This document shows positions 45,627 through 54,167 of a stretch of DNA of 64,000 bases, piece after piece. Every line of letters begins with the position of its first letter. Within the stretch, counting starts at the first letter, position 1. Origin of the DNA: Devosia sp. Root413D1. Lineage in GTDB: Bacteria > Pseudomonadota > Alphaproteobacteria > Rhizobiales > Devosiaceae. A program made the translations under genes and the position numbers. Location of the stretch: the NCBI RefSeq assembly GCF_001425235.1, contig NZ_LMEA01000012.1:373817-437816 (forward strand), written 5' to 3'. The notes below the pieces were generated by a model, which saw only the letters and a list, made by a program, of their open reading frames with translations, had not been told where the DNA came from and searched no databases.

Positions 45627-45719
45627 CCGGGTCATTCCCGCGAAAGCGGGAACCTCTGTTTTCTGCGTGCGCGTCCGACACCGCAAACGGAGTTTCCCGC
45701 TTTCGCGGGAATGACCCGG
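45627..45719. repeat. BIME-like repeat with GAAA-loop hairpins, copy 1
   Basis: Two hairpins in opposite orientation, TTCCCGC-GAAA-GCGGGAA and TTCCCGC-TTTC-GCGGGAA, bounded by CCGGGTCA and TGACCCGG. It lies between the dehydratase and transketolase genes and is structurally related to 54895-54976 and 60355-60435. Confidence 0.8.
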
Positions 45720-45727
45720 CGTGTGCT

Positions 45728-46714
45728 TCAGCCTATTGCCACTATCTTCTCAACCACCGCCTCGACCGTCAGCCCATACTTTTGCTGCAGGGTCGGGACG
45801 GCGCCGCATTCGATGTAACGGTCGGGCAGCCCGATGCGGGTGACCTTCCTCACTATCCCGGCATCGAACAAGGTCTCAACCACCAGGCTGGCGAGGCCAC
45901 CGACGATCACATGGTTCTCGGCGGTGACCACCTGCCCCACCGAGGCGGCGAACGCGGCGACCGTCTCCGCATCAAACGGCTTGATGGTCGGAACGTGGAG
46001 GACCGCGACGGAGATGCCGCGCTTTTCCAGCAGCGCCGCGGCATCGATGGCGCGCTCGCTCATCATGCCGGTCGAGATGATGCCGACATCCTTGCCGTCA
46101 CGCAGCTGCCGCGCCTTGCCGATCTCGAACTTGTAGCCGGGCTCGAGCACCACCGGCACGGCGCCGCGCAACAGGCGCATGTAGACCGGGCCCTGGTGAT
46201 CCGACATCGCCACCGTCGCGGCATCGATCTCGGTGGCATCCATCGGATCGATGATGGTGAGCCCGGGGATCATCCGCATCAGCGCCAGATCCTCGATGGC
46301 CTGGTGCGTGCCGCCATAGCCGGTGGTCAGCCCGGGCAGGCCGGCGATGATCTTCACGTCGAGGTTGGAGTGGGCCAACGCAATGGCGACGAAATCGAAA
46401 GCGCGGCGGCTGGCGAACACGCCATAGGTGGTGGCAAAGACTTGCTTCTTGGTACGGGCGAGGCCGGCCGCCACCGCGACGAGGTTCTGCTCGGCCATGC
46501 CGACATTGAAGAAGCGGTCGGGATGCGCGTCGCGGAACGGGTGGATATCGGTGTATTTGCCGAGATCGGCGGTGAGCCCGACAATGTTTCCCCGCTCTTG
46601 CCCGAGACGGGCCAGCGCCTTGCCGAACGGGGTATCGACCGACTGGCGGCCGCCGGCGGCGGCTTCGTTCTCACCCATTGCCAGCGTGCGGCCGGCCTCC
46701 ATGGCGCGGCTCAT
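45728..46714 (-). CDS. transketolase family protein, C-terminal (pyrimidine/TkC) subunit
   Basis: A 328-residue protein from the ATG at 46714, carrying the transketolase middle and C-terminal domains: DTPFGKALARLGQERGNIVG, TADLGKYTDIHPFRDAHPDR and FFNVGMAEQNLVAVAAGLAR with the catalytic Glu. It overlaps the N-terminal subunit gene by four bases. Split transketolases in sugar-acid clusters often act on unusual ketoses or 2-oxo acids, so the substrate may not be that of the pentose phosphate pathway. Confidence 0.9.
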   Translation of the reverse strand: MSRAMEAGRTLAMGENEAAAGGRQSVDTPFGKALARLGQERGNIVGLTADLGKYTDIHPFRDAHPDRFFNVGMAEQNLVAVAAGLARTKKQVFATTYGVFASRRAFDFVAIALAHSNLDVKIIAGLPGLTTGYGGTHQAIEDLALMRMIPGLTIIDPMDATEIDAATVAMSDHQGPVYMRLLRGAVPVVLEPGYKFEIGKARQLRDGKDVGIISTGMMSERAIDAAALLEKRGISVAVLHVPTIKPFDAETVAAFAASVGQVVTAENHVIVGGLASLVVETLFDAGIVRKVTRIGLPDRYIECGAVPTLQQKYGLTVEAVVEKIVAIG

Positions 46715-47559
46715 CGCCCGGCTCCCACGCTGTGCTCGAACTCGTCGATGATCGTATCCCAATGGGCGACATCGACGCGGAAGAAGTGCGATTTCTCGCT
46801 CTGTTCAATGCGGCGGACACCCTTGCCGGGCAGCGTGCGGAGCACGATGGCCTTGGGTTTGCCGTTGCGCTGGCGCGCCTTGGCGAGCGTTGCGACCACG
46901 GCATCCATGTCGTTGCCGTCGATCTCAAAAGTCTCCCAGCCGAAACTCCGCCATTTGTCGGCCACCGGCTCCATGTCGAGCACCACCGGGCCATCGGCCT
47001 GGATGCCGTTGCAATCGACCAGCGCCACCAGCCCATCGAGCCGGAAATGACTGGCGGACATGGCGGCTTCCCAGGTCGAACCCTCCTGCAGTTCGCCATC
47101 GGAGAGCTCGACGAAGACGCGGGCCTCCGAACGATCGAGCCGCAGCCCGAGCGCCTGCCCGACCCCCTGCCCCAGGCCATGGCCGAGCGAACCGCCGATC
47201 ACTTCGACGCCGGGCGTGGTATCGAGCGTCGACATCTCGAGCCGGCTGTTATCGGCGCCATAGGTGACGAGTTCATCGACCGGGATAATGCCGGCTTCGG
47301 CGAGGGCAGCCCAGAGCGCGATCGAGTAGTGCCCGGTCGACAGCAGGAAGCGATCGCGGTCGGCCCAGCCGAGATTCTCGGGGTCGTAGCGCAGCTCGTG
47401 GAAATAGAGCGCCGTGAGCGCATCGGCGATGCCGAGGCCCTGGCCGATATAGCCGGCGCCCTGACCACGGGCCATGGTCAGCATGTGGCGGCGCAGCTGT
47501 GTGGCGCGCGCCTTGAGCGCGGCGACATCGGCCTCAGCCGGAGGCGAGTTGCGGGTCAT
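46711..47559 (-). CDS. transketolase family protein, N-terminal (TPP-binding) subunit
   Basis: A 282-residue protein with the thiamine-diphosphate-binding half of transketolase: GYIGQGLGIADALTALYFHE, DRFLLSTGHYSIALWAALAE, EVIGGSLGHGLGQGVGQALG and the metal/TPP motif VELSDGELQEGSTWEAAMSA ending in DCNGIQADG. With the 45728-46714 product it forms a complete enzyme. It follows the SDR at 47564 by 4 bp. Confidence 0.9.
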   Translation of the reverse strand: MTRNSPPAEADVAALKARATQLRRHMLTMARGQGAGYIGQGLGIADALTALYFHELRYDPENLGWADRDRFLLSTGHYSIALWAALAEAGIIPVDELVTYGADNSRLEMSTLDTTPGVEVIGGSLGHGLGQGVGQALGLRLDRSEARVFVELSDGELQEGSTWEAAMSASHFRLDGLVALVDCNGIQADGPVVLDMEPVADKWRSFGWETFEIDGNDMDAVVATLAKARQRNGKPKAIVLRTLPGKGVRRIEQSEKSHFFRVDVAHWDTIIDEFEHSVGAGR

Positions 47560-47563
47560 CAGA

Positions 47564-48361
47564 TCAATCCTTGTCGAGGCCGCCGGACATGTTGAGCCGC
47601 TCGGCGGTCATGTAAGGCGGTGAATCGAGACAGAGCCACACCACCGACTCCGCCACCTCGGCGATCTCGGCGCGACGGCCCAGCGGCACGCGGCGGGTGC
47701 GCTCGTCGAGGAAGGCCTGCAGGTCGTTGCTGCGGCCGTTGACGCGGGCCAGCTCGACTTCGGTCGAGCGCTGCATCTCGGTATCCATCATGCCGGGCGC
47801 CAGCGAGTTTACCAGCACGCCATAGGGGGCCAGCGCCACGGCGAGGGCGCGGGTGATCGAATCCACCCCGGCCTTGCTGGCGGTGTAGGCGGTGTAGTCG
47901 GGCAGCGCCATGCGCGAGCCCGGCGAAGTGATGTTGACGATGCGGCCGGCGCGCTGCTCGCGCATCACCCGCCCGGCGGCCTTCGAGGCCATGGCGAGCG
48001 CCGTGACGTTGAGCGCCAGGGTGCGGGTCCAGGATCTGTAGCTCGACTCGAGGAAGGGCTCGATGACGCCGTAGCCGGCATTGTTGACGAGGATGTCGAT
48101 GCCGCCCCAGCGCGCCACCACCTTGTCGACGGCTGCTTCGGGCGCCCCCTCGAGGGTGAAATCACCGACAATCTCGAGCGCCTGACCGCCGACGGCCTCG
48201 ACCTGGCGCGCCGTTTCGGCGGCGCCGGCGGCATTGATATCGGCAATCCCCACGGCGCAGCCGCGCATCGCCAGCTGGATGGCAACTTCGCGCCCCAGCC
48301 CGCCGGCGGCGCCCGTGACCAGCGCACGTTTCAGGAATGCCTCGTTCGTATTCGCGGCCAA
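47564..48361 (-). CDS. SDR-family oxidoreductase
   Basis: A 265-residue short-chain dehydrogenase with all core motifs: TGAAGGLGREVA (cofactor), DILVNNAGYG, active-site Ser in IVNITSPGS, and YTASKAG (Tyr and Lys). This intact YxxxK contrasts with the altered motifs of the two SDR-like proteins at 36979 and 37767. It is the first gene of the operon SDR, transketolase N, transketolase C, dehydratase. A sugar or sugar-acid dehydrogenase is likely. Confidence 0.9.
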   Translation of the reverse strand: MAANTNEAFLKRALVTGAAGGLGREVAIQLAMRGCAVGIADINAAGAAETARQVEAVGGQALEIVGDFTLEGAPEAAVDKVVARWGGIDILVNNAGYGVIEPFLESSYRSWTRTLALNVTALAMASKAAGRVMREQRAGRIVNITSPGSRMALPDYTAYTASKAGVDSITRALAVALAPYGVLVNSLAPGMMDTEMQRSTEVELARVNGRSNDLQAFLDERTRRVPLGRRAEIAEVAESVVWLCLDSPPYMTAERLNMSGGLDKD

Positions 48362-48394
48362 GACGGCGTCCTCCCCTCGGACATCTTGACGCGA

Positions 48395-48410
48395 CTGATA
48401 CCGGTACCAT
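48395..48410. promoter_or_regulatory. LacI-type operator, site 3
   Basis: CTGATACCGGTACCAT; read on the other strand, ATGGTACCGGTATCAG matches sites at 43123 and 43157. It sits in the 83-bp divergent region between the SDR operon and the dehydratase-like gene at 48445. Confidence 0.6.
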
Positions 48411-48444
48411 AAATTGGTGTCAACGGGCTTGCCGAGGGGATTGA

Positions 48445-49670
48445 ATGAAAGTCACTGCGCTCGAGACACTGACGATCGCGGAGTTCCCGTTCCTCTGCTG
48501 GCTCAGGGTGCATACCGACGGGGGGATCGTCGGGACCGGCGAGACCTTCTGGGCACCGGGGCCGGTGGCGAGCTACATCCACGAAAATGTGGCGCCCTAC
48601 CTGATCGGCAAGGATCCGCGCGACATCGAGCTGCATGACCGGACGCTGGGGAGCGTCTATGTCGGGGCGCGCGATTCCGGCGCCGAAGTGCGCGGCAACT
48701 CGGCGGTGAACATCGCGCTGTGGGATATTTATGGCCAGGCGCTGGGCGAGCCTCTGTGGCGGCTATTGGGCGGGCGGACGCACCAGACGGTGCCGATCTA
48801 CAATACCTGCGCCGGCTACAGGCATGTGCGTGCCAGCAAGAAGAACTCGCTGTTCGAGCGCACCGAGGACTGGTCGCTGCAGGCAGGCGACTCGAACGAT
48901 GGGCCGTATGAGGACCTGCTGGCCTGGCGGTTCGATGCAGGGAAGCTGGCGAAGAGCCTCCTCTCCGAGGGTATCGGAGCGATGAAGATCTGGCCGTTCG
49001 ACATCGCCGCCGAGGCCTCGAACGGCACCCGCATCTCGCTCAGCGACCTCGACACGGCGCTGGAGCCGTTCAAGCGGATCCGCGACGCGGTCGGGCGCAC
49101 ATGGAAATCATGGTCGAGCTGCACGGCCTCTGGACCCTGCCCCCGGCGCTCCGTATCGCCGAGGCGCTGAAGCCCTATGATGTGGCGTGGCTGGAAGAGC
49201 CGATCCGCTACAACGAGCTCGATGCGATGGCCGAGCTGGCGCGGCACACCTCGACGCCGATCGCGGCGAGCGAACGACTGGCCTCGCGGCAGATGTTCAA
49301 GCAGCTGATCGACAAGCGCGCCGCCTCGGTGATCATGATCGACCTCGCCTGGTGCGGCGGGCTCTCCGAAGCCCGCAAGATCGCCAACATGGCGGAAGCG
49401 AGCGAGCTGCCGGTGACGCTGCACGACTGCACGGGACCGATCGTTTATGCGGCGAGCTGCGCGCTGTCGGCGACGCTGCCGAACGCCATCTACCAGGAGG
49501 CGGTGCGAGCCTATTTCACCGGCTGGTACACCGAGATCGTCGCCGACCTGCCACCGGTGACGGCGGGCCGGGTGGCGCCGCTCGATGGCGCCGGGCTGGG
49601 GATGCGGCTGAGGGAGGAATTGTTCACGCGGCCGGATGCGACGGTGCGGCGTACGGGGGCTGCCGGCTGA
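48445..49670 (+). pseudogene. enolase-superfamily dehydratase broken by a frameshift
   Basis: Two overlapping frames together spell one mandelate-racemase-type protein of about 408 residues. The first (48445 to about 49097) gives LCWLRVHTDGGIVGTGETFW, AVNIALWDIYGQALGEPLWR and the Lys region IGAMKIWPFD. The second continues from about 49100 with MEIMVELHGLWTLPPALRIA, VAWLEEPIR, IAASERLASR and TLHDCTGPIVYAA. The break lies near GTCGGGCGCACATGG, where one base appears to be missing (VGR-HMEIMVELH would be restored by one extra C). It may be a recent pseudogene or a sequencing error. It is divergent from the SDR operon and under LacI-type site 3. Confidence 0.8.
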
Positions 49671-49680
49671 GCGTGGGGCC

Positions 49681-49789
49681 CCACCCCACCCTTAATCCCT
49701 CCCCATCGAGGGGAGGGAGAGACGACTGATAGTTCAGCGGACTCGATCGGCCTCCCTCCCCCTTGTGGGGAGGGAATGAGGGTGGGGGT
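49681..49789. repeat. inverted-repeat element, family D copy 1
   Basis: CCCCACCCTTAATCCCTCCCC at one end and GGGGAGGGAATGAGGGTGGG at the other form a large inverted repeat containing two small hairpins. A shortened relative is at 63407-63453. It lies between the convergent dehydratase-like gene and the aldolase gene and may act as a two-way terminator. Confidence 0.65.
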
Positions 49790-49805
49790 GCCCCACGCGC
49801 CGAAC

Positions 49806-50567
49806 TCAGGGTTGGCGCAACTCCCCCACCGCCGCCTTCAACCCCCTGAGCACCAGTGCGGTATCGACCCCTGCCCCCACCAGCGGCACGCCGCGAGCGA
49901 TCCAGCGGCGGGCGGCTTCGGCGGTGCCGGCGAAGATGCCGGTGGTGACGCCGGCGGCTTTGCAGGCGTCGATCACCTGCTCGATCGTCGCGACCACCTT
50001 GGGGTGGCCCATTTCGCCCGGCACGCCGAGGGCGTGCGACAGGTCGAGGGGGCCGAGAAAGATGCCATCGAGGGTGGGGAGCTGCAGGATCTCCGGCAAT
50101 GCGGCGACGCCGCCGGCGCCTTCGACCATCAGCAGTACGGCGACATCGCGGTTGGCCTCAGTGAACCACTCGGCGCGGCCGGAATAGTCGGCGCCGCGGA
50201 CGAAGGAGTTGGCGCCGCGATTGCCATCGGGGGCGAAGCGGGCAGCGCGCACGGCGCGCTCGGCTTCGGTGAGCGAGCCGATCTGCGGCACGATCACCCC
50301 GGCAGCGCCGGCATCGAGCGCAGCACCGATTTCGGTCGGTTCGCTGCTGCGCACCCGCACCAGCGGATAGATGCCGCGCGCCATGGCAGCGAGGATCAGC
50401 GGACCGAGCGCTTCGCTGCCATGCGCGCCGTGTTCGAGATCGAGGATGATGCCGTCATAACCGGCGAGCGCCACCAGTTCGACCAGCTCCACCGACGGGA
50501 TGATCGAGAACGGCGCCAGCAGCGGCGCCGCGGTTTTGAGGCGCGCACGAAGCGGCAATAACGGCAT
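49806..50567 (-). CDS. HpcH/HpaI-family class II aldolase
   Basis: A 253-residue aldolase of the 2,4-dihydroxyhept-2-ene-1,7-dioate/2-keto-3-deoxy-L-rhamnonate type. It has GYDGIILDLEHGAHGSEALG near residue 37, YPLVRVRSSEP, AGVIVPQIGSLTEAER, metal-ligand Glu in LLMVEGAGGVAALPEIL, and DGIFLGPLDLSHALGVPGEM. It cleaves a 2-keto-3-deoxy acid to pyruvate and an aldehyde. It is divergent from the oxoacid dehydrogenase operon; GGGAGG precedes its ATG. It would take the products of the nearby dehydratases. Confidence 0.9.
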   Translation of the reverse strand: MPLLPLRARLKTAAPLLAPFSIIPSVELVELVALAGYDGIILDLEHGAHGSEALGPLILAAMARGIYPLVRVRSSEPTEIGAALDAGAAGVIVPQIGSLTEAERAVRAARFAPDGNRGANSFVRGADYSGRAEWFTEANRDVAVLLMVEGAGGVAALPEILQLPTLDGIFLGPLDLSHALGVPGEMGHPKVVATIEQVIDACKAAGVTTGIFAGTAEAARRWIARGVPLVGAGVDTALVLRGLKAAVGELRQP

Positions 50568-50640
50568 GACAAACCTCCCTCATTCGCCCCTTTCCTAGCC
50601 CGCGCGGCCGGCCGAGGCGACAGGAACTTTCCGCCTAGAC

Positions 50641-50661
50641 ATTATGCTATTATAATCTATG
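50641..50661. promoter_or_regulatory. AT-rich regulatory motif, site 3 (aldolase / oxoacid dehydrogenase)
   Basis: The run ATTATGCTATTATAATCTAT lies in the divergent region between the HpcH aldolase and the E1 fusion gene and contains the GCTATTATAAT core. It could act on both transcripts; it also carries TATAAT as a possible -10. Confidence 0.55.
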
Positions 50662-50719
50662 CTCGATTGTGAGGATGCGAACAGTACCCGGAATCGGGAC
50701 GACGCAGGGAGGCTCAGCG

Positions 50720-53122
50720 GTGGCGATTTCGGCGATGCGCAAAGGCGCACAGCAGACTGGCGCGGGCAATCTGCCCGACAAGCAGGTGCTGATGGGCCTG
50801 TTCGAGCAGATGGTGCTGCTGCGCAAGTTCGAGAGCGTCGCGCAGGTGGCCTGCCGCAAAGGCGAAACCCCGGGGTTCCTGCATCTCTATATCGGCCAGG
50901 AAGCGACCGGCGTCGGCGTCTGCGCGCATCTGCGCCGGTCCGACTGGGTCACCTCTACACATCGCGGACACGGGCACGCGCTGGCCAAGGGCGCCGACCC
51001 CAGGCGGGTGATGGCGGAGCTGTTCGGCAAGGCCGATGGCATCTGCGGCGGCCGCGGCGGCACCATGCATCTCTACGATCGCTCGGTCGGGCTGTTCGGT
51101 ACCAACGGCATTGTCGGGGCCGGCATCGGCCACGCCGTCGGCATCGGCATGAGCGCCCGGGCGCAGGGCCGCGACGATATCGGCGTGGCGTTTTTCGGCG
51201 ACGGCGCGGCCAACCATGGGGCGTTCCACGAGGGGCTGAACTTCGCGGCGGTCAACCACGCGCCGGCGATCTTTGTGTGCGAGAACAACCTCTACGCCAC
51301 AGCGACGCCGCTCAAATCCATCACCCTCAACCCCGAGATCGCTACGAAGGCCGACAGCTACGGCATGCCGGGCGTCGCGGTGGACGGGAACGACGTCTTC
51401 GCGGTGTGGCTGGCGATGCAGGAAGCCACCGAGCGCGCGCGCTCCGGCAAGGGGCCGACGCTGATCGAGGCCAAGACCTATCGCACCGTCGGGCACCATG
51501 AAGGCGACCCGGTGATCGGCACCTACCGCACGCAGGAAGAGGTCGACGCCTGGATCAAGCGCGATCCGATCGACATGTTCCGCAAGCGCCTGGTCGAGGA
51601 TTACGGCATTGCCGATGCCGACGATCTTGCCGATATCGAAAGCCATATCGACAAGGTGGTGCAGGAGGCGCTGGAGTTCGCGCGCAACTCGCCGGAGCCC
51701 GATCCGGCGACAGTGCGGCGGCATGTCTATGCCAACCCGATCAACCCGCCCGAAGCGCTCAAGGCACGGCCGGCCGGCGAGACGCGGGTGCAGGGCTGGC
51801 TCGAAGCGGTGCGCGACGGCATTGCCGAGGAAATGCGGGCCAACTCGGCCATTCTCTATTTCGGCGAAGGCACCGGCGAGCGCGGCGGCAGCTTCGCCCA
51901 TACCAAGAACCTCTGGCACGAGTTCGGGGCCGAGCGGCTGGTCGATACGCCGATCTCCGAGCAGGGCTTCACCGCTGCGGCAGTCGGCGCTTCGGCGACC
52001 GGCACCCGCACCGTGTCGGACCTGATGTTCGCCGACTTCGCCTTCGAAACCACCGGGCAGATTTTCCTCCAGGCGGCCAAACTCCGCTACATGAGCAATG
52101 GCGAAATGAGCGCCCCGATGGTGGTGCGCGCCGGCGCCGGAGCACTGCGCAGCTCCGGCCCGCATCACTCGGGCATGTACCATCCGCTGTTCGCCCATAT
52201 GCCGGGCCTGATCGTCTGCGTGCCGTCCAACCCGGCCGACGCCAAGGGCTTGATGAAGACGGCGCTGCGCGGCGGCGATCCGGTGATCATGCTGGAGCCC
52301 AAGGCGCTGTTTGCCTCGAAGGGCCCGGTGCCGGTGGGCGAGGATCACTATGTGCCGTTCGGCTCGGCCCGTATCGCCCGCTCCGGCACGGACATCACCA
52401 TCGTCGCGGCCGGCCAGATGGTGGCGCGGGCGCTGGAGGCAGCCGACCTCCTCGCGGCGCAGGGCACCGACGTGGAAGTGGTCGACCTTCGCACCATCAT
52501 GCCGCTTGACGTGAACACCATTGTCGAGAGCGTCAAGAAGACCCACCGCCTGCTGGTGGTGGACGAGGCGTGGGCGATGTGCGGCATGGGCGGCGAGATC
52601 GCCCAGACGATCAACGAGCTGGCTTATGACGAGCTCGACGGCCCGGTTGGGCGACTGCACACCGCGCCGGTATCGCACCCGTTTGCGCCCGTACTGGAGC
52701 GCGCCATGCTGGTCGACGCCGCCAAAATCATGGACGGGGTGCGCAACATCATCGCCGGCAAGGCGCCGGTGCCGGACCATTGGCACACCACCGGCATCGT
52801 CGCCGAGGCGGCAACTGCGGCTCCAACCCCGGCCCCGGCCGCAGCACCGGCGCCCGCCGCGGCTCCGGCCCCCGCGGCCAAATCCGACGACGAGCCGATC
52901 AACATGCCGTTCGGCGACCTCACAGTGTCCGAGGGCACGCTGGTCAAATGGCTGAAGGCGGTCGGCGATGCTGTGAAGGAAGGCGACGTGGTCGCCGAGA
53001 TCGAAACCGACAAGGCGGTGGTGGAGATCGAAGCGCCGGCTTCGGGTACACTGAGCGCCATCGACCAGCCGGTCGGTGCGGTCGTGCCGATGGGCGGCCG
53101 CATCGGCGGCATTCGGAAATAA
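50720..53122 (+). CDS. 2-oxoacid dehydrogenase: E1-alpha, E1-beta and lipoyl domain in one chain
   Basis: An 800-residue protein from the GTG at 50720 (GGGAGG 7 nt upstream; the frame also extends to a GTG at 50669). Residues about 20-335 are E1-alpha: RKGETPGFLHLYIGQEATGV and the TPP motif FFGDGAANHGAFHEGLNFAA ending CENN. Residues about 360-690 are E1-beta: VDTPISEQGFTAAAVGASAT, DLMFADFAFETTGQIFLQAA, GPHHSGMYHPLFAHMPGL and VVDEAWAMCGMG. An Ala/Pro linker (near 710-732) leads to a lipoyl domain whose Lys lies in EIETDKAVVEIEAP (about Lys765). Fusing the lipoyl carrier to E1 is unusual. Substrate: pyruvate, acetoin or another short 2-oxoacid or ketol. Confidence 0.9.
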   Translation: MAISAMRKGAQQTGAGNLPDKQVLMGLFEQMVLLRKFESVAQVACRKGETPGFLHLYIGQEATGVGVCAHLRRSDWVTSTHRGHGHALAKGADPRRVMAELFGKADGICGGRGGTMHLYDRSVGLFGTNGIVGAGIGHAVGIGMSARAQGRDDIGVAFFGDGAANHGAFHEGLNFAAVNHAPAIFVCENNLYATATPLKSITLNPEIATKADSYGMPGVAVDGNDVFAVWLAMQEATERARSGKGPTLIEAKTYRTVGHHEGDPVIGTYRTQEEVDAWIKRDPIDMFRKRLVEDYGIADADDLADIESHIDKVVQEALEFARNSPEPDPATVRRHVYANPINPPEALKARPAGETRVQGWLEAVRDGIAEEMRANSAILYFGEGTGERGGSFAHTKNLWHEFGAERLVDTPISEQGFTAAAVGASATGTRTVSDLMFADFAFETTGQIFLQAAKLRYMSNGEMSAPMVVRAGAGALRSSGPHHSGMYHPLFAHMPGLIVCVPSNPADAKGLMKTALRGGDPVIMLEPKALFASKGPVPVGEDHYVPFGSARIARSGTDITIVAAGQMVARALEAADLLAAQGTDVEVVDLRTIMPLDVNTIVESVKKTHRLLVVDEAWAMCGMGGEIAQTINELAYDELDGPVGRLHTAPVSHPFAPVLERAMLVDAAKIMDGVRNIIAGKAPVPDHWHTTGIVAEAATAAPTPAPAAAPAPAAAPAPAAKSDDEPINMPFGDLTVSEGTLVKWLKAVGDAVKEGDVVAEIETDKAVVEIEAPASGTLSAIDQPVGAVVPMGGRIGGIRK

Positions 53123-53153
53123 TCAGCGACTGCCGAGGGCAGCGGAGGAAGCG

Positions 53154-54167
53154 ATGAAGATTCTGTGCGTCAACTGGCAGGCTGCCGACGATGCCGAGCT
53201 GGAACGCCAGCACTACCCGGATGTCGAGTTCATTCTCGCCCGCTCGACGGCAGATGTCGCGGCGGTGCTCGACCCCGAGGTAGCCAAGACCGTCGATGCG
53301 GTGATCAACCATTCGCCGACGCTGAACGTACCGCTGCCGCCGACGGCGTTCCCCAATGCCAAGATCGCGGTGCGCTCTGGCGTCGGCTTCGACAATATCG
53401 ACACGGCCGGCTGGGGCGCCCGCAACATTCCGGCCTGCAACGTGCCCGATTATGGCACCACCGAGGTGGCCGACCACGCCATCGCGCTGATGCTGGCGCT
53501 GACCCGCGGCACCTATAGCTACCCGGCCGAGATCGCCGTCGACGGGCTCGAGGGCTGGCATTTCTCCAAGGCGCCGCTGATCCGGCGGCACAAGAACGCG
53601 ACGTTCGGCGTCATCGGGCTCGGCCGCATCGGGCTTGCCGCGGCACGGCGCGCCGCCGCTTTTGACATGAAGGTGGTGTTCTACGATCCGCATCTGTTGT
53701 CGGGCGTCGACCTCTCGACCGGCTATGAGCGGGTGCATTCGCTCAACGAACTGATGGCCAGGGCCGACGTGGTGTCGGTGCATGCGCCGCTCAGCACCGA
53801 AACGCGTGGGCTGCTCGGGACCGAGGCGTTTGCCGCGGCCAAACCCGGGCTGATCGTCATCAATACGGCGCGCGGCCCGATCATCGACGTCACGGCACTG
53901 GAAGCCGCGATGCGCCAGGGGACCGTGGTGGGCGCCGGGCTCGACGTGCTGCCGAATGAGCCGGGGGATCTCGACCACCCGCTGATCAAGGCCTGGCGCG
54001 CCAATGAGCCGTGGATCAAGGACCGGTTGATCGTCACGCCGCACGCGGCGTTCTACAGCCCGGCCTCGATGATCGACCTGCGGCTCAAATCGATCGAAGT
54101 GATCCACGCCTACCTGACCGAGGGCCGGCTCACCAACTGCGTCAACCGCGAATACCTGAAGCGCTGA
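53154..54167 (+). CDS. D-2-hydroxyacid dehydrogenase (CtBP/SerA-like)
   Basis: A 337-residue NAD-dependent D-2-hydroxyacid dehydrogenase from the ATG at 53154. It shows IAVRSGVGFDNIDTAGWGAR, NVPDYGTTEVADHAIALMLA, the Rossmann motif FGVIGLGRIGLAAARRAAAF followed by an acidic residue (VVFYDPH), INTARGPIIDVTALE, a catalytic-Glu region LDVLPNEPGD and the late His in VTPHAAFYS. It lies between the E1 fusion and the E2-like gene and overlaps the latter by TGATG. It may make the 2-oxoacid that E1 uses, or reduce hydroxypyruvate or glyoxylate. Confidence 0.9.
   Translation: MKILCVNWQAADDAELERQHYPDVEFILARSTADVAAVLDPEVAKTVDAVINHSPTLNVPLPPTAFPNAKIAVRSGVGFDNIDTAGWGARNIPACNVPDYGTTEVADHAIALMLALTRGTYSYPAEIAVDGLEGWHFSKAPLIRRHKNATFGVIGLGRIGLAAARRAAAFDMKVVFYDPHLLSGVDLSTGYERVHSLNELMARADVVSVHAPLSTETRGLLGTEAFAAAKPGLIVINTARGPIIDVTALEAAMRQGTVVGAGLDVLPNEPGDLDHPLIKAWRANEPWIKDRLIVTPHAAFYSPASMIDLRLKSIEVIHAYLTEGRLTNCVNREYLKR

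Noticed and set aside
44558..47050. An 830-codon plus-strand frame across the dehydratase and transketolase genes
   Set aside because: It is antisense to three genes with clear catalytic motifs and has no recognisable domain.
50714..52786. A 690-codon minus-strand frame opposite the E1 fusion
   Set aside because: Shadow of the E1-alpha/E1-beta coding sequence, with His/Arg/Asp-rich low-complexity translation.
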